Below are positions 1-6,365 of a stretch of DNA of 64,000 bases, one piece after another. Position numbers and translations under genes: made by a program. Source of the DNA: Chryseobacterium aurantiacum (lineage in GTDB: Bacteria; Bacteroidota; Bacteroidia; Flavobacteriales; Weeksellaceae); contig NZ_PXUE01000005.1 in the NCBI RefSeq assembly GCF_003020585.1, positions 209,710 through 273,709 on the forward strand. The letters run 5' to 3'. Every line of letters starts with the position of its first letter. Within the stretch, counting starts at the first letter, position 1. The notes under the pieces were generated by a model. The model did not search any database. It was not told where the DNA came from and saw only the letters and a program-made list of their open reading frames with translations.

Positions 1-265
1 TTGCCCCCAGATCATTCAATACAAAGGCATTATCTTCTCGTTCCACAAAAATACCAACACTGCTTAATGCCCTAAGAATTCGATAAAGCGCTTTTTCATT
101 TGCTTGAACTTCCTTTGCCAATAAGGAAATTGATTTTGGATCTTCAGTAAGCCGGTCTGCAATGTTCAGTTCTGCAGCAGTCTTTACACAGCCTGCAATC
201 CACATACCGCCCAATATTTCAAACATTTTTAAAGTATTTTCAGGTTTTATTGCTTGATTTTTCAT
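1..265 (-). CDS. Methyltransferase, N-terminal dimerisation domain (partial)
   Basis: The frame starts at an ATG at 265 and runs off the left edge, so only about 88 N-terminal residues are seen. The visible part (KMFEILGGMWIAGCVKTAAE, then a segment with LYRILRALSSVGIF) looks like the helical, winged-helix dimerisation domain found in front of the Rossmann fold of plant-type O-methyltransferases and related small-molecule methyltransferases. The LxRILRxL-SxGIF segment is the typical recognition-helix/wing part. The catalytic SAM-binding domain lies outside the window, so substrate and activity cannot be judged. It is divergent from the ureohydrolase gene at 499. Confidence 0.7.
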   Translation of the reverse strand, partial: MKNQAIKPENTLKMFEILGGMWIAGCVKTAAELNIADRLTEDPKSISLLAKEVQANEKALYRILRALSSVGIFVEREDNAFVLNDLGA

Positions 266-498
266 GGTAATAGTTTTGGTTTTGGTTTAATGCTTCTTAA
301 ATTACACATTTATAATTCAATACTAAGTGAATTTATCACTTTTTCTATAACTTACTTATTGACAATAAAATACACCCCTAAAAAACCATGAATAATTTAC
401 TATTAAAACCCATTAAAATATAAAAATTAAAAATCAAGACCTATGCAATACTATCCATTTACAAACGGATAATTCCGTATATTTGTGAAAATTCATTT
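266..498. other. Divergent intergenic region
   Basis: AT-rich spacer between the leftward methyltransferase and the rightward ureohydrolase. It holds the exact TAnnTTTG element at 478-485. No RNA gene or convincing small gene was seen in the rest. Confidence 0.6.
478..485 (+). promoter_or_regulatory. Bacteroidota -7 promoter element
   Basis: TATATTTG is an exact match to the TAnnTTTG -7 element of Bacteroidota promoters and lies 13 bp before the ATG at 499, giving a very short leader. No clear TTG -33 element was found at the expected distance. Confidence 0.55.
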
Positions 499-1392
499 AT
501 GAAAAGGGACATCAATATTTTTGAGTTTCCTCTCAATTTGGGGCTAACAAAAAAAGAACACGAGATTGAACCTGGTGTCCGAAAGCTTCCGGACTGGCTT
601 ATAAAATTTGATTTTCATAAAAGAATTGATCCTAAAAATATTTTCAGGCTGGAAGCTCCAAGGTATTCCATGGATTTTGATGAGGAATCAAACGTCAGAA
701 ATGCAGACCTAGTTATTGAATATGCTAAAAAACAAGTTGACTGTCTTCTCAAAAATAGTAAAAACACTTTTAACATTATCCTTGGTGGAGATTGCAGTAT
801 TCTGATTGGCAATGCTGTTGCTTTGAAAAAATTGGGAAATTTCGGGCTCTTTTACCTGGACGGCCATACAGATTATATCCCACCACAGCTTTCTTCAAGC
901 GGAGGAATTGCGGGAATGGATTTGGCTGTTGTTTCGGGAATAGGACATGAAAAGCTCACCAATATTGATGGGCAAAAGCCTTACTTTTTAGAGGAAAATA
1001 TTTTTTGCTGCGGAAATGCTGAAACGGATGATGATGAATATGTGAACCAAATTATCAATTCTGATATCCATTATTTTGACCTTGATAGCCTGAGAGAAAT
1101 CGGATTCAAAAAAACGGCTGAAGATTTCCTGAAAATGATTGATAAAAAAGGCCTAAATGGTTTTTTGATCCACCTTGATGTAGATGTACTTAAAGATGAA
1201 TTGATGCCTGCTGTAGACAGCAGAATGGAAGATGGTCTCCGTTATGAAGATCTTAAGGAAATACTGGAGCCGCTGATTGAAAATCCGCTGTGCTTTGGGA
1301 TAGAGATTACCATTCTGGATCCTGATTATGATGAAAATGGTACTTATACCAGACCTTTTGTAGAAAATTTAATTCAAATTATAAAAAAATAA
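499..1392 (+). CDS. Ureohydrolase (arginase/agmatinase/formiminoglutamase superfamily)
   Basis: 297 residues, the usual size for the binuclear-manganese ureohydrolases that hydrolyse guanidino or formimino groups, releasing urea or formamide. The metal-binding motifs are in order: GGDCS at 96-100 (family GGDHS), DGHTD at 121-125 (family DAHxD), HLDVD at 225-229 (family SxDxD) and the acidic GIEIT near 267-271. The first metal ligand, normally His, is Cys99 here. The substrate cannot be told; no arginine, agmatine or histidine catabolic genes are adjacent. It is the first of eight rightward genes with gaps of 5 to 47 bp, probably transcribed from the -7 element at 478-485. Cytoplasmic, no signal peptide. 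Confidence 0.82.
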   Translation: MKRDINIFEFPLNLGLTKKEHEIEPGVRKLPDWLIKFDFHKRIDPKNIFRLEAPRYSMDFDEESNVRNADLVIEYAKKQVDCLLKNSKNTFNIILGGDCSILIGNAVALKKLGNFGLFYLDGHTDYIPPQLSSSGGIAGMDLAVVSGIGHEKLTNIDGQKPYFLEENIFCCGNAETDDDEYVNQIINSDIHYFDLDSLREIGFKKTAEDFLKMIDKKGLNGFLIHLDVDVLKDELMPAVDSRMEDGLRYEDLKEILEPLIENPLCFGIEITILDPDYDENGTYTRPFVENLIQIIKK

Positions 1393-1402
1393 AGAAGAAT
1401 AA

Positions 1403-2005
1403 ATGAAGAAGACAATAAAAAGAACATTCAGAGTCTCAAAATATGTAATTTATAAGGAAACTCTCGTTGATTATAAGGAGCATTTTTGGTCATTTTTAGG
1501 TGCTTTTTTTGGAATTGGATTAATTGCGTTTATTCAGTCTCATTCTTTAGCACAGACTGAGAATATATTTCTAATCGGTTCTTTTGGTGCCTCAAGCGTT
1601 CTTATTTATGGGGCCATTCAGAGTCCTCTGGCACAGCCTAGAAATCTGGTAGGTGGGCACGTTCTTTCAGCATTGGTAGGAGTTACCGTTTATCAGATCG
1701 TTCCGGATATCATATGGCTTTCTGCTCCACTGGCAGTAGCTTTTTCTATTGTGTTGATGCAGTATACAAAAACCCTGCATCCTCCTGGTGGAGCCACCGC
1801 ACTGATTGCTGTGAGCTCTACGGGAAAAATCCCGGAATTAGGCTATTGGTATGTCATTTCTCCTGTTCTTTCAGGATGTATTATTCTTCTGATTGTGGCT
1901 TTATTTTTTAATAATATAACGCCCAATAGAAGCTATCCTTCCCATAGCAGTTTTATGAGATTATTGAGAAAAAAACATGCACACGCACACAAAGTGAAAA
2001 AATAA
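1403..2005 (+). CDS. HPP family integral membrane protein
   Basis: 200 residues with about four to five hydrophobic segments (roughly 28-47, 55-75, 85-100, 105-121, 148-170). The signature of the HPP family is visible: LHPPGGATAL at 125-134, preceded by the conserved QPRNLVGGH segment near 78-86. HPP proteins are inner-membrane proteins; one cyanobacterial member has been linked to nitrite transport, but the role in Bacteroidota is not established. The tail is basic and His-rich (KKHAHAHKVKK). It starts 10 bp after the ureohydrolase stop, and the next gene begins 5 bp after its own, so it is probably co-transcribed with both. Confidence 0.85.
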   Translation: MKKTIKRTFRVSKYVIYKETLVDYKEHFWSFLGAFFGIGLIAFIQSHSLAQTENIFLIGSFGASSVLIYGAIQSPLAQPRNLVGGHVLSALVGVTVYQIVPDIIWLSAPLAVAFSIVLMQYTKTLHPPGGATALIAVSSTGKIPELGYWYVISPVLSGCIILLIVALFFNNITPNRSYPSHSSFMRLLRKKHAHAHKVKK

Positions 2006-2010
2006 AAAAT

Positions 2011-2355
2011 ATGAATTGTCTGGAATGTGGCGAAAAAATAATCGGGAGGTCTGATAAAAAATTCTGCAACGATGCCTGCCGAAATGCCTACAATAATAAG
2101 CAGAACAAGGATTCTACAAACCTGATGCGAAATGTGAACAACAAGCTTCGCAAGAACTACCGTATCTTGAAAGAAATAAATACCGATGGTAAGACAAAGG
2201 TTGCAAAGTCTAGACTAGATGGCTTAGGTTTTGATCCTGAGTATTTCACCAACCTGAAAGTTTATAAAAATGGTTCAGAATATAGGTTTATCTATGATTA
2301 TGGCTACAAAATTTTGGACGATGACTTTGTTCTGATTGTGAAAAGCCAAGTATAA
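2011..2355 (+). CDS. Small zinc-ribbon protein of unknown function
   Basis: 114 residues. The N-terminus has four cysteines in a zinc-finger spacing: C3, C6, C19 and C23 in MNCLECGEK and FCNDACRNAY. The FC-x3-CRNAYNNKQN segment resembles DUF2116-type zinc ribbons in bacterial proteins annotated only as DUF. The remaining 85 residues are basic and then aromatic, with no recognised domain. A nucleic-acid or protein-binding role is a guess from the zinc ribbon alone. It starts 5 bp downstream of the HPP gene, so translational coupling is likely. Confidence 0.75.
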   Translation: MNCLECGEKIIGRSDKKFCNDACRNAYNNKQNKDSTNLMRNVNNKLRKNYRILKEINTDGKTKVAKSRLDGLGFDPEYFTNLKVYKNGSEYRFIYDYGYKILDDDFVLIVKSQV

Positions 2356-2385
2356 ACCATCAGCATCACTCTTAAATGTATTGTT

Positions 2386-3294
2386 ATGAAAGAAATTGTC
2401 TTGATTACAGGAGCCAGCGGTATGATTGCAAAGGAACTGGTCAAAAAGATAGGTAACGAATATGATATACGATTGCTTACCCGAAAAAAAGTGCACAGCA
2501 ATGAGTATGAATGGGATTTAAAAAAAGGAAGCATTGACGACTCTGCTCTGGACAATGTTTCTCATATCATTCACCTGGCAGGGGCCAATATCTCGGAAAA
2601 ACGTTGGACAGCAGAGAGGAAAAAGGAATTAATATCCAGCAGAATTGATTCGGCTGAATTGCTTTTGAATACCTTAAAGAAAAAAAACATTCGGCTTAAG
2701 TCTTTCATTTCCGCTTCAGGCATCAATTATTATGGCACTGAAACCACAGAAAAAATATATACCGAGCAAGACCCTGCGGGCAATGATTTCCTAAGTGAAG
2801 TGGTTGTTCTTTGGGAAAAGGCCGCAGAGCAATTTAAAGAGCAAGATATTGCTGAAAGAGTGGTCAAAATACGTACTGCTGTTGTGCTTTCTGAAAAAGA
2901 GGGGGCCTTAAAAAAAATGGTACCGTCTATCAAGTCTTATATTGGCTCGCCTCTAGGCAGTGGAAAGCAATACATGCCGTGGATTCATATTGAGGATATT
3001 TGTTCAATTTATGAATTGGCTTTAAAAAATTCAGGTATATATGGTGCTTATAATGCTGTATCCCCACAACATGCTACCAATACTGATCTCACCAAGAAGA
3101 TTGCTGAGGTACTGAACAAACCTTTATGGATGCCTAATGTTCCCGGATTTATTTTAAAATTAATTTTCGGAGAACTTGCAAATGCGATACTGGAGGGCTC
3201 AAGAGCCTCTTCACAGAAAATTCAGAACGCGGGTTTTCAATTTAAATTTCCAGATCTAAAGAACGCCTTAACAGATCTTCTAAAAACTCAATAA
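2386..3294 (+). CDS. TIGR01777 family epimerase (SDR39U1-like)
   Basis: 302 residues, normal for this family of extended short-chain dehydrogenase-like proteins (YfcH/SDR39U1). The N-terminal Rossmann motif is GASGMI at 9-14, slightly changed from the common GATGFIG. The middle has ISASGINYYG and an acidic EVVVLWEKAAE stretch typical of the family; the C-terminal 45 residues (NVPGFILKLIFGELA, then EGSRASSQK) match the DUF1731 domain. It probably binds NADP, but no substrate is known for the family. Cytoplasmic. The ATG at 2386 follows the zinc-ribbon gene by 30 bp. Confidence 0.88.
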   Translation: MKEIVLITGASGMIAKELVKKIGNEYDIRLLTRKKVHSNEYEWDLKKGSIDDSALDNVSHIIHLAGANISEKRWTAERKKELISSRIDSAELLLNTLKKKNIRLKSFISASGINYYGTETTEKIYTEQDPAGNDFLSEVVVLWEKAAEQFKEQDIAERVVKIRTAVVLSEKEGALKKMVPSIKSYIGSPLGSGKQYMPWIHIEDICSIYELALKNSGIYGAYNAVSPQHATNTDLTKKIAEVLNKPLWMPNVPGFILKLIFGELANAILEGSRASSQKIQNAGFQFKFPDLKNALTDLLKTQ

Positions 3295-3323
3295 TTATAA
3301 AAAGTAAAAGACTTAATATCAAT

Positions 3324-3905
3324 ATGCAAAATCCAAATATTAGTATTTTAAAAACAGAGATCCTTTCAGATAACTGGTATACTTTAAACAAGGTAACTTT
3401 TAATACTCTAAAAAAAGACGGAACTACTGAAACGCAAAGCAGGGAAGCTTATGACCGCGGAAATGGCGCTGTTATCCTGCTTTACAACACAACAACCAAC
3501 ACGGTTATTCTAACCAGACAGTTCAGACTACCTACCTATATCAATGGAAATACTACAGGAATGCTTATTGAGGCTTGTGCAGGGCTTTTAGACAATGACA
3601 ACCCTGAAGATTGTATAAAACGAGAGACCGAAGAAGAAACAGGCTATAAAATATCCAAAGTTGAAAAAGTATTTGAAGCTTATATGTCTCCCGGTTCTGT
3701 AACGGAAATTCTCTATTTCTTTGTTGCTGAATATTCCAGTGAGATGAAGATAACAAACGGTGGCGGTCTTGAAGAAGAAGGCGAGAACATTGAAGTTTTG
3801 GAACTTTCTTTTGAAAAAGCTCTTACAATGATTGACTCCGGAGAGATTAAAGATGCAAAAACGATTATGCTGCTGCAACACCTGAGACTTAAAAATATTA
3901 TATAG
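3324..3905 (+). CDS. nudK: NudK-like Nudix hydrolase (GDP-mannose pyrophosphatase type)
   Basis: 193 residues, the size of E. coli NudK. The Nudix box is REx2EExG as RETEEETG at 100-107, preceded by EACAGLLDNDNPEDCIKR, very close to the NudK pattern, and followed by the family segment YMSPGSVTEILYFFVAEY. As in NudK, the spacing between the box glycine and the RE pair is one residue shorter than the textbook Nudix pattern. NudK enzymes hydrolyse GDP-mannose to GMP and mannose 1-phosphate with magnesium; that activity is inferred from family resemblance. Cytoplasmic; it lies 29 bp after the epimerase gene in the same run. Confidence 0.85.
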   Translation: MQNPNISILKTEILSDNWYTLNKVTFNTLKKDGTTETQSREAYDRGNGAVILLYNTTTNTVILTRQFRLPTYINGNTTGMLIEACAGLLDNDNPEDCIKRETEEETGYKISKVEKVFEAYMSPGSVTEILYFFVAEYSSEMKITNGGGLEEEGENIEVLELSFEKALTMIDSGEIKDAKTIMLLQHLRLKNII

Positions 3906-3937
3906 TTTAACAGCGTTCATATTGAAGCAATTGATGT

Positions 3938-4399
3938 ATGAAGATAAATCAAGTTTTGATTACAGCTTTTATTCTATTTTTAACAGGTTGTGGCCAGGTT
4001 GATAAAGACCCAAAAGCAACAAAAGCAAATATCATAAAAATGGATAACTCAGAAATTATTAAACACGTAAAACTTGCAATAAGCCCTAAATTCCAAGACT
4101 GGGTTCTTTTCAAAAACGGGACTTACATTATTTTTGATAATGCCGACACCATTAAAAATGTAAATGATGAAGCAATAAAGCAGATGAAAGAATTCGGGCC
4201 GGTATTTGCCGGAGGCCCTGCCGGTGATTTCAGTACTATTCATTTAACCCAAACGGATGGCTGGGTCATTTCAGGGCATGGCTACGGAATGTACACCTAT
4301 GTAAACCCTTCAGAAATTGAAAATAAAACACCCAATGATATTGAAATTGGATTATTTGGCAGAACAAAAAGGGATATTGATGGAAAAAACCTGAAATAA
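3938..4399 (+). CDS. Putative lipoprotein, unknown function
   Basis: 153 residues. The N-terminus is a lipoprotein signal: MKINQVLITAFILF followed by the lipobox LTGC with acylated Cys18, then a short polar linker. The mature part contains FKNGTYIIFDN and a glycine-rich GPVFAGGPAGDFS, with no catalytic signature I recognise. It should be anchored to the inner or outer membrane facing the periplasm. It sits 32 bp after nudK and 47 bp before the DUF2750 gene. The start is the ATG at 3938; an ATG 4 bp upstream is out of frame. Confidence 0.72.
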   Translation: MKINQVLITAFILFLTGCGQVDKDPKATKANIIKMDNSEIIKHVKLAISPKFQDWVLFKNGTYIIFDNADTIKNVNDEAIKQMKEFGPVFAGGPAGDFSTIHLTQTDGWVISGHGYGMYTYVNPSEIENKTPNDIEIGLFGRTKRDIDGKNLK

Positions 4400-4446
4400 T
4401 ATACACAAGCAGTCGTAAAAACTAGCTTATCATAATTACTTTTAAA

Positions 4447-4905
4447 ATGATACAGGATCACATTACCGTTCAAAACCGTTATAAAGATTTCATAAAAAAA
4501 ATCAGTGAAACAGAAACCGTATACGCCTTAAAAGATGAGAAAGGATATGCAACCTCCTACTCCAACGAAATTGAAGATGAAAATGGCGAACCAGTACAGA
4601 TTATTTGTTTTTGGTCAGATGCTGCCAGAGCAAAATCCTGTGTGGATCAGGAATGGAATCATTATGAGATCTCTTCTATTTCCCTCAGAGAGTTTATAGA
4701 AAACTGGTGCTTGGGGATGAACAGTGACGGCATCATTGTAGGAACCAATTTTGACAGCCATCTTTTCGGCTATGAAGCCGAGCCTCTAGAGGTCATTATG
4801 GATAGTATTAAAGAGCTTAGAACTACCGGAAAATCTCTGGAGCTGAGAAAATTCGAAAATATGGAGGACCTGGAAAGCCAGATCAGGGAAATTTTGAAAG
4901 ATTAG
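4447..4905 (+). CDS. DUF2750 domain protein
   Basis: 152 residues, no signal peptide or membrane segment. The N-terminal 110 residues follow the DUF2750 pattern: YKDFIKKISETETVYALKD, ICFWSDAARAKSC, and ISLREFIENWCLGMNSDGIIVGTN. The family has no known activity; members are small cytoplasmic proteins. Residues 110-152 are a charged helical tail (IMDSIKELRTTGKSLELRKF). It belongs to the 499-5622 co-directional run and starts 47 bp after the lipoprotein gene. Confidence 0.78.
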   Translation: MIQDHITVQNRYKDFIKKISETETVYALKDEKGYATSYSNEIEDENGEPVQIICFWSDAARAKSCVDQEWNHYEISSISLREFIENWCLGMNSDGIIVGTNFDSHLFGYEAEPLEVIMDSIKELRTTGKSLELRKFENMEDLESQIREILKD

Positions 4906-4932
4906 TGTACATATCGTTATATCAGCCAACAA

Positions 4933-5622
4933 ATGCTAAAGACCTCGGGAATAAAAATTATTAAAATAATGGCTGGATTTTCAGTCATTATTTTCAGTAT
5001 TCTGATGCTGAAAACGATTTCACAATATACTTCCCTGGACAAAAATGTCGGCTTTCTCGCATTTAAACAAAATGTAATTGATAATCCTTACTGGATGACT
5101 TTCTTCTACATCCATATTTTTTCGATAACACTTTGTCTTTTGGCTGGTTTGACTCAGTTTTCAAATCTGTTTTTAGAGGAGAATAAAAAGCTACACAGAA
5201 TCATCGGAAAGATCTATGTTTACAATATTCTTATCATTAATGTCCCTGCCTGCTTTGTATTGGGACTATTTTCAAATGGTGGATTAACAGGAATTGCAGG
5301 ATTTCTGATTCAGGATATTCTTTGGGCTTATTTCACCATTCAGGCAGTGCTTTACATCAAAAAAGGAAAGGTGACAGATCATAAAAATTATATGATTCTA
5401 AGCTACGCGATCACCACGACTGCCATTACATTCAGAATCGTTAAAAATTTATTTTATAATGAAAAGTATCATGACTATGAGCTTTTCTATGGTCTCAATG
5501 TCTGGCTGGCCCTTTTTATTAATTTGTTGATTGCCTATTTAATTCTTAGAAAGAACAGTTCTTTATTACCGTTCAAAAGAGACATTCGCCAGAAAAATAA
5601 CAACGGCGGCAAAAAGTATTGA
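4933..5622 (+). CDS. DUF2306 membrane protein
   Basis: 229 residues with about seven hydrophobic segments. The DUF2306 signature is present: LHRIIGKIYV at 87-96 in the middle of the membrane region and DHKNYMILSYA near 149-159, the two conserved histidine-containing loops of the family. Function is unknown; the paired His suggest metal or haem binding, which is inference. The C-terminal tail is basic (RDIRQKNNNGGKKY). The last 57 bp overlap the 3' end of a possible opposite-strand small membrane protein gene at 5566-5790. It is the last gene of the rightward run starting at 499. Confidence 0.82.
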   Translation: MLKTSGIKIIKIMAGFSVIIFSILMLKTISQYTSLDKNVGFLAFKQNVIDNPYWMTFFYIHIFSITLCLLAGLTQFSNLFLEENKKLHRIIGKIYVYNILIINVPACFVLGLFSNGGLTGIAGFLIQDILWAYFTIQAVLYIKKGKVTDHKNYMILSYAITTTAITFRIVKNLFYNEKYHDYELFYGLNVWLALFINLLIAYLILRKNSSLLPFKRDIRQKNNNGGKKY

Positions 5623-5790
5623 TAAAAATGAAACCAGGAAAACCAGTAAGTTTAAAAATATGGCATAATTACTCTTCATTGTCCATCTTTTGCAGTAACG
5701 CATGATAAGATAAGCAATTCCAGCAAAAATTGCCAAAACAAGTACTAAATAAAGAAATTCCCAGTTGATATAGCTAAGCTCCCAGCCCAT
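5566..5790 (-). CDS. Possible small two-span membrane protein
   Basis: 74 residues, starting at the ATG at 5790. It is highly hydrophobic with two clean membrane segments (about 10-31, LEFT of a basic MRYCKRWTMKS loop, and 40-68), which favours a real protein over a chance frame. It overlaps the last 57 bp of the DUF2306 gene on the other strand, an arrangement that lowers confidence. No family was recognised and no strong promoter element was found upstream. Confidence 0.4.
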   Translation of the reverse strand: MGWELSYINWEFLYLVLVLAIFAGIAYLIMRYCKRWTMKSNYAIFLNLLVFLVSFLSILFAAVVIFLANVSFER

Positions 5791-5899
5791 AAAGTTATTT
5801 TAATCCAATATAATATTTTTTTTTGAAAGACACCAGAATAGCTGCAAATCTCACTGATTTCAGGTATTTTTATGAAACATTTTACTAAAAAGAAAAATA

Positions 5900-6280
5900 A
5901 TGATAATAAAGAATATAGATCACATTGTATTAACAGTCGCCAGCATAGAAAAAACAATTGAATTTTATACTCAGATCATGGGATTTGAAGTAGTAACATT
6001 CGGAGATAATCGAAAGGCGCTCATCTTTGGGAATCAAAAGATCAACCTGCATCAAAAAGGTTACGAATTTGAACCTAAGGCTGATACTCCAACCTGTGGA
6101 TCTGCAGATCTTTGCTTCATTTCAGAAACAGATATTCAGGAGGTATTGGAAGAACTGAAACAGAAAAACATCCAGATTATTGAGGGGATTGTAGACAGAA
6201 CCGGTGCTGTGGGGAAGATAAAATCAGTTTATTTCCGTGATCCGGATGAAAATCTCATTGAGGTAAGCAATTATTATTAA
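5900..6280 (+). CDS. VOC family protein (glyoxalase/bleomycin-resistance fold)
   Basis: 126 residues, a single-chain VOC protein with two beta-alpha-beta-beta-beta modules. The N-terminal motif is IDHIVLTVASIEKTIEFYT, and the C-terminus has the typical VYFRDPDENLIEVSNYY. Likely metal ligands are His8, His51 and Glu121, the usual first-strand His, mid-chain His and final-strand Glu. The family covers glyoxalases, dioxygenases and antibiotic-binding proteins, so the substrate is open. It begins 277 bp after the DUF2306 stop and is followed by a long palindrome at 6289-6356. Confidence 0.85.
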   Translation: MIIKNIDHIVLTVASIEKTIEFYTQIMGFEVVTFGDNRKALIFGNQKINLHQKGYEFEPKADTPTCGSADLCFISETDIQEVLEELKQKNIQIIEGIVDRTGAVGKIKSVYFRDPDENLIEVSNYY

Positions 6281-6288
6281 ATAATCAG

Positions 6289-6356
6289 TTTAAACCATTA
6301 AGATTAACGAAGACATAACATTTCATTATGACCTTATTTATTCTTAATGGTTTAAA
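6289..6356. repeat. Long inverted repeat, possible interspersed palindrome
   Basis: A perfect 15-bp inverted repeat: TTTAAACCATTAAGA at 6289-6303 and its reverse complement at 6342-6356, with a 38-nt AT-rich middle. It lies between the convergent VOC gene and the WG-repeat gene, so it can act as a weak two-way terminator, but the long loop is unlike the other terminators here and more like a dispersed palindromic element. Confidence 0.55.
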
Positions 6357-6365
6357 GATTTTATA

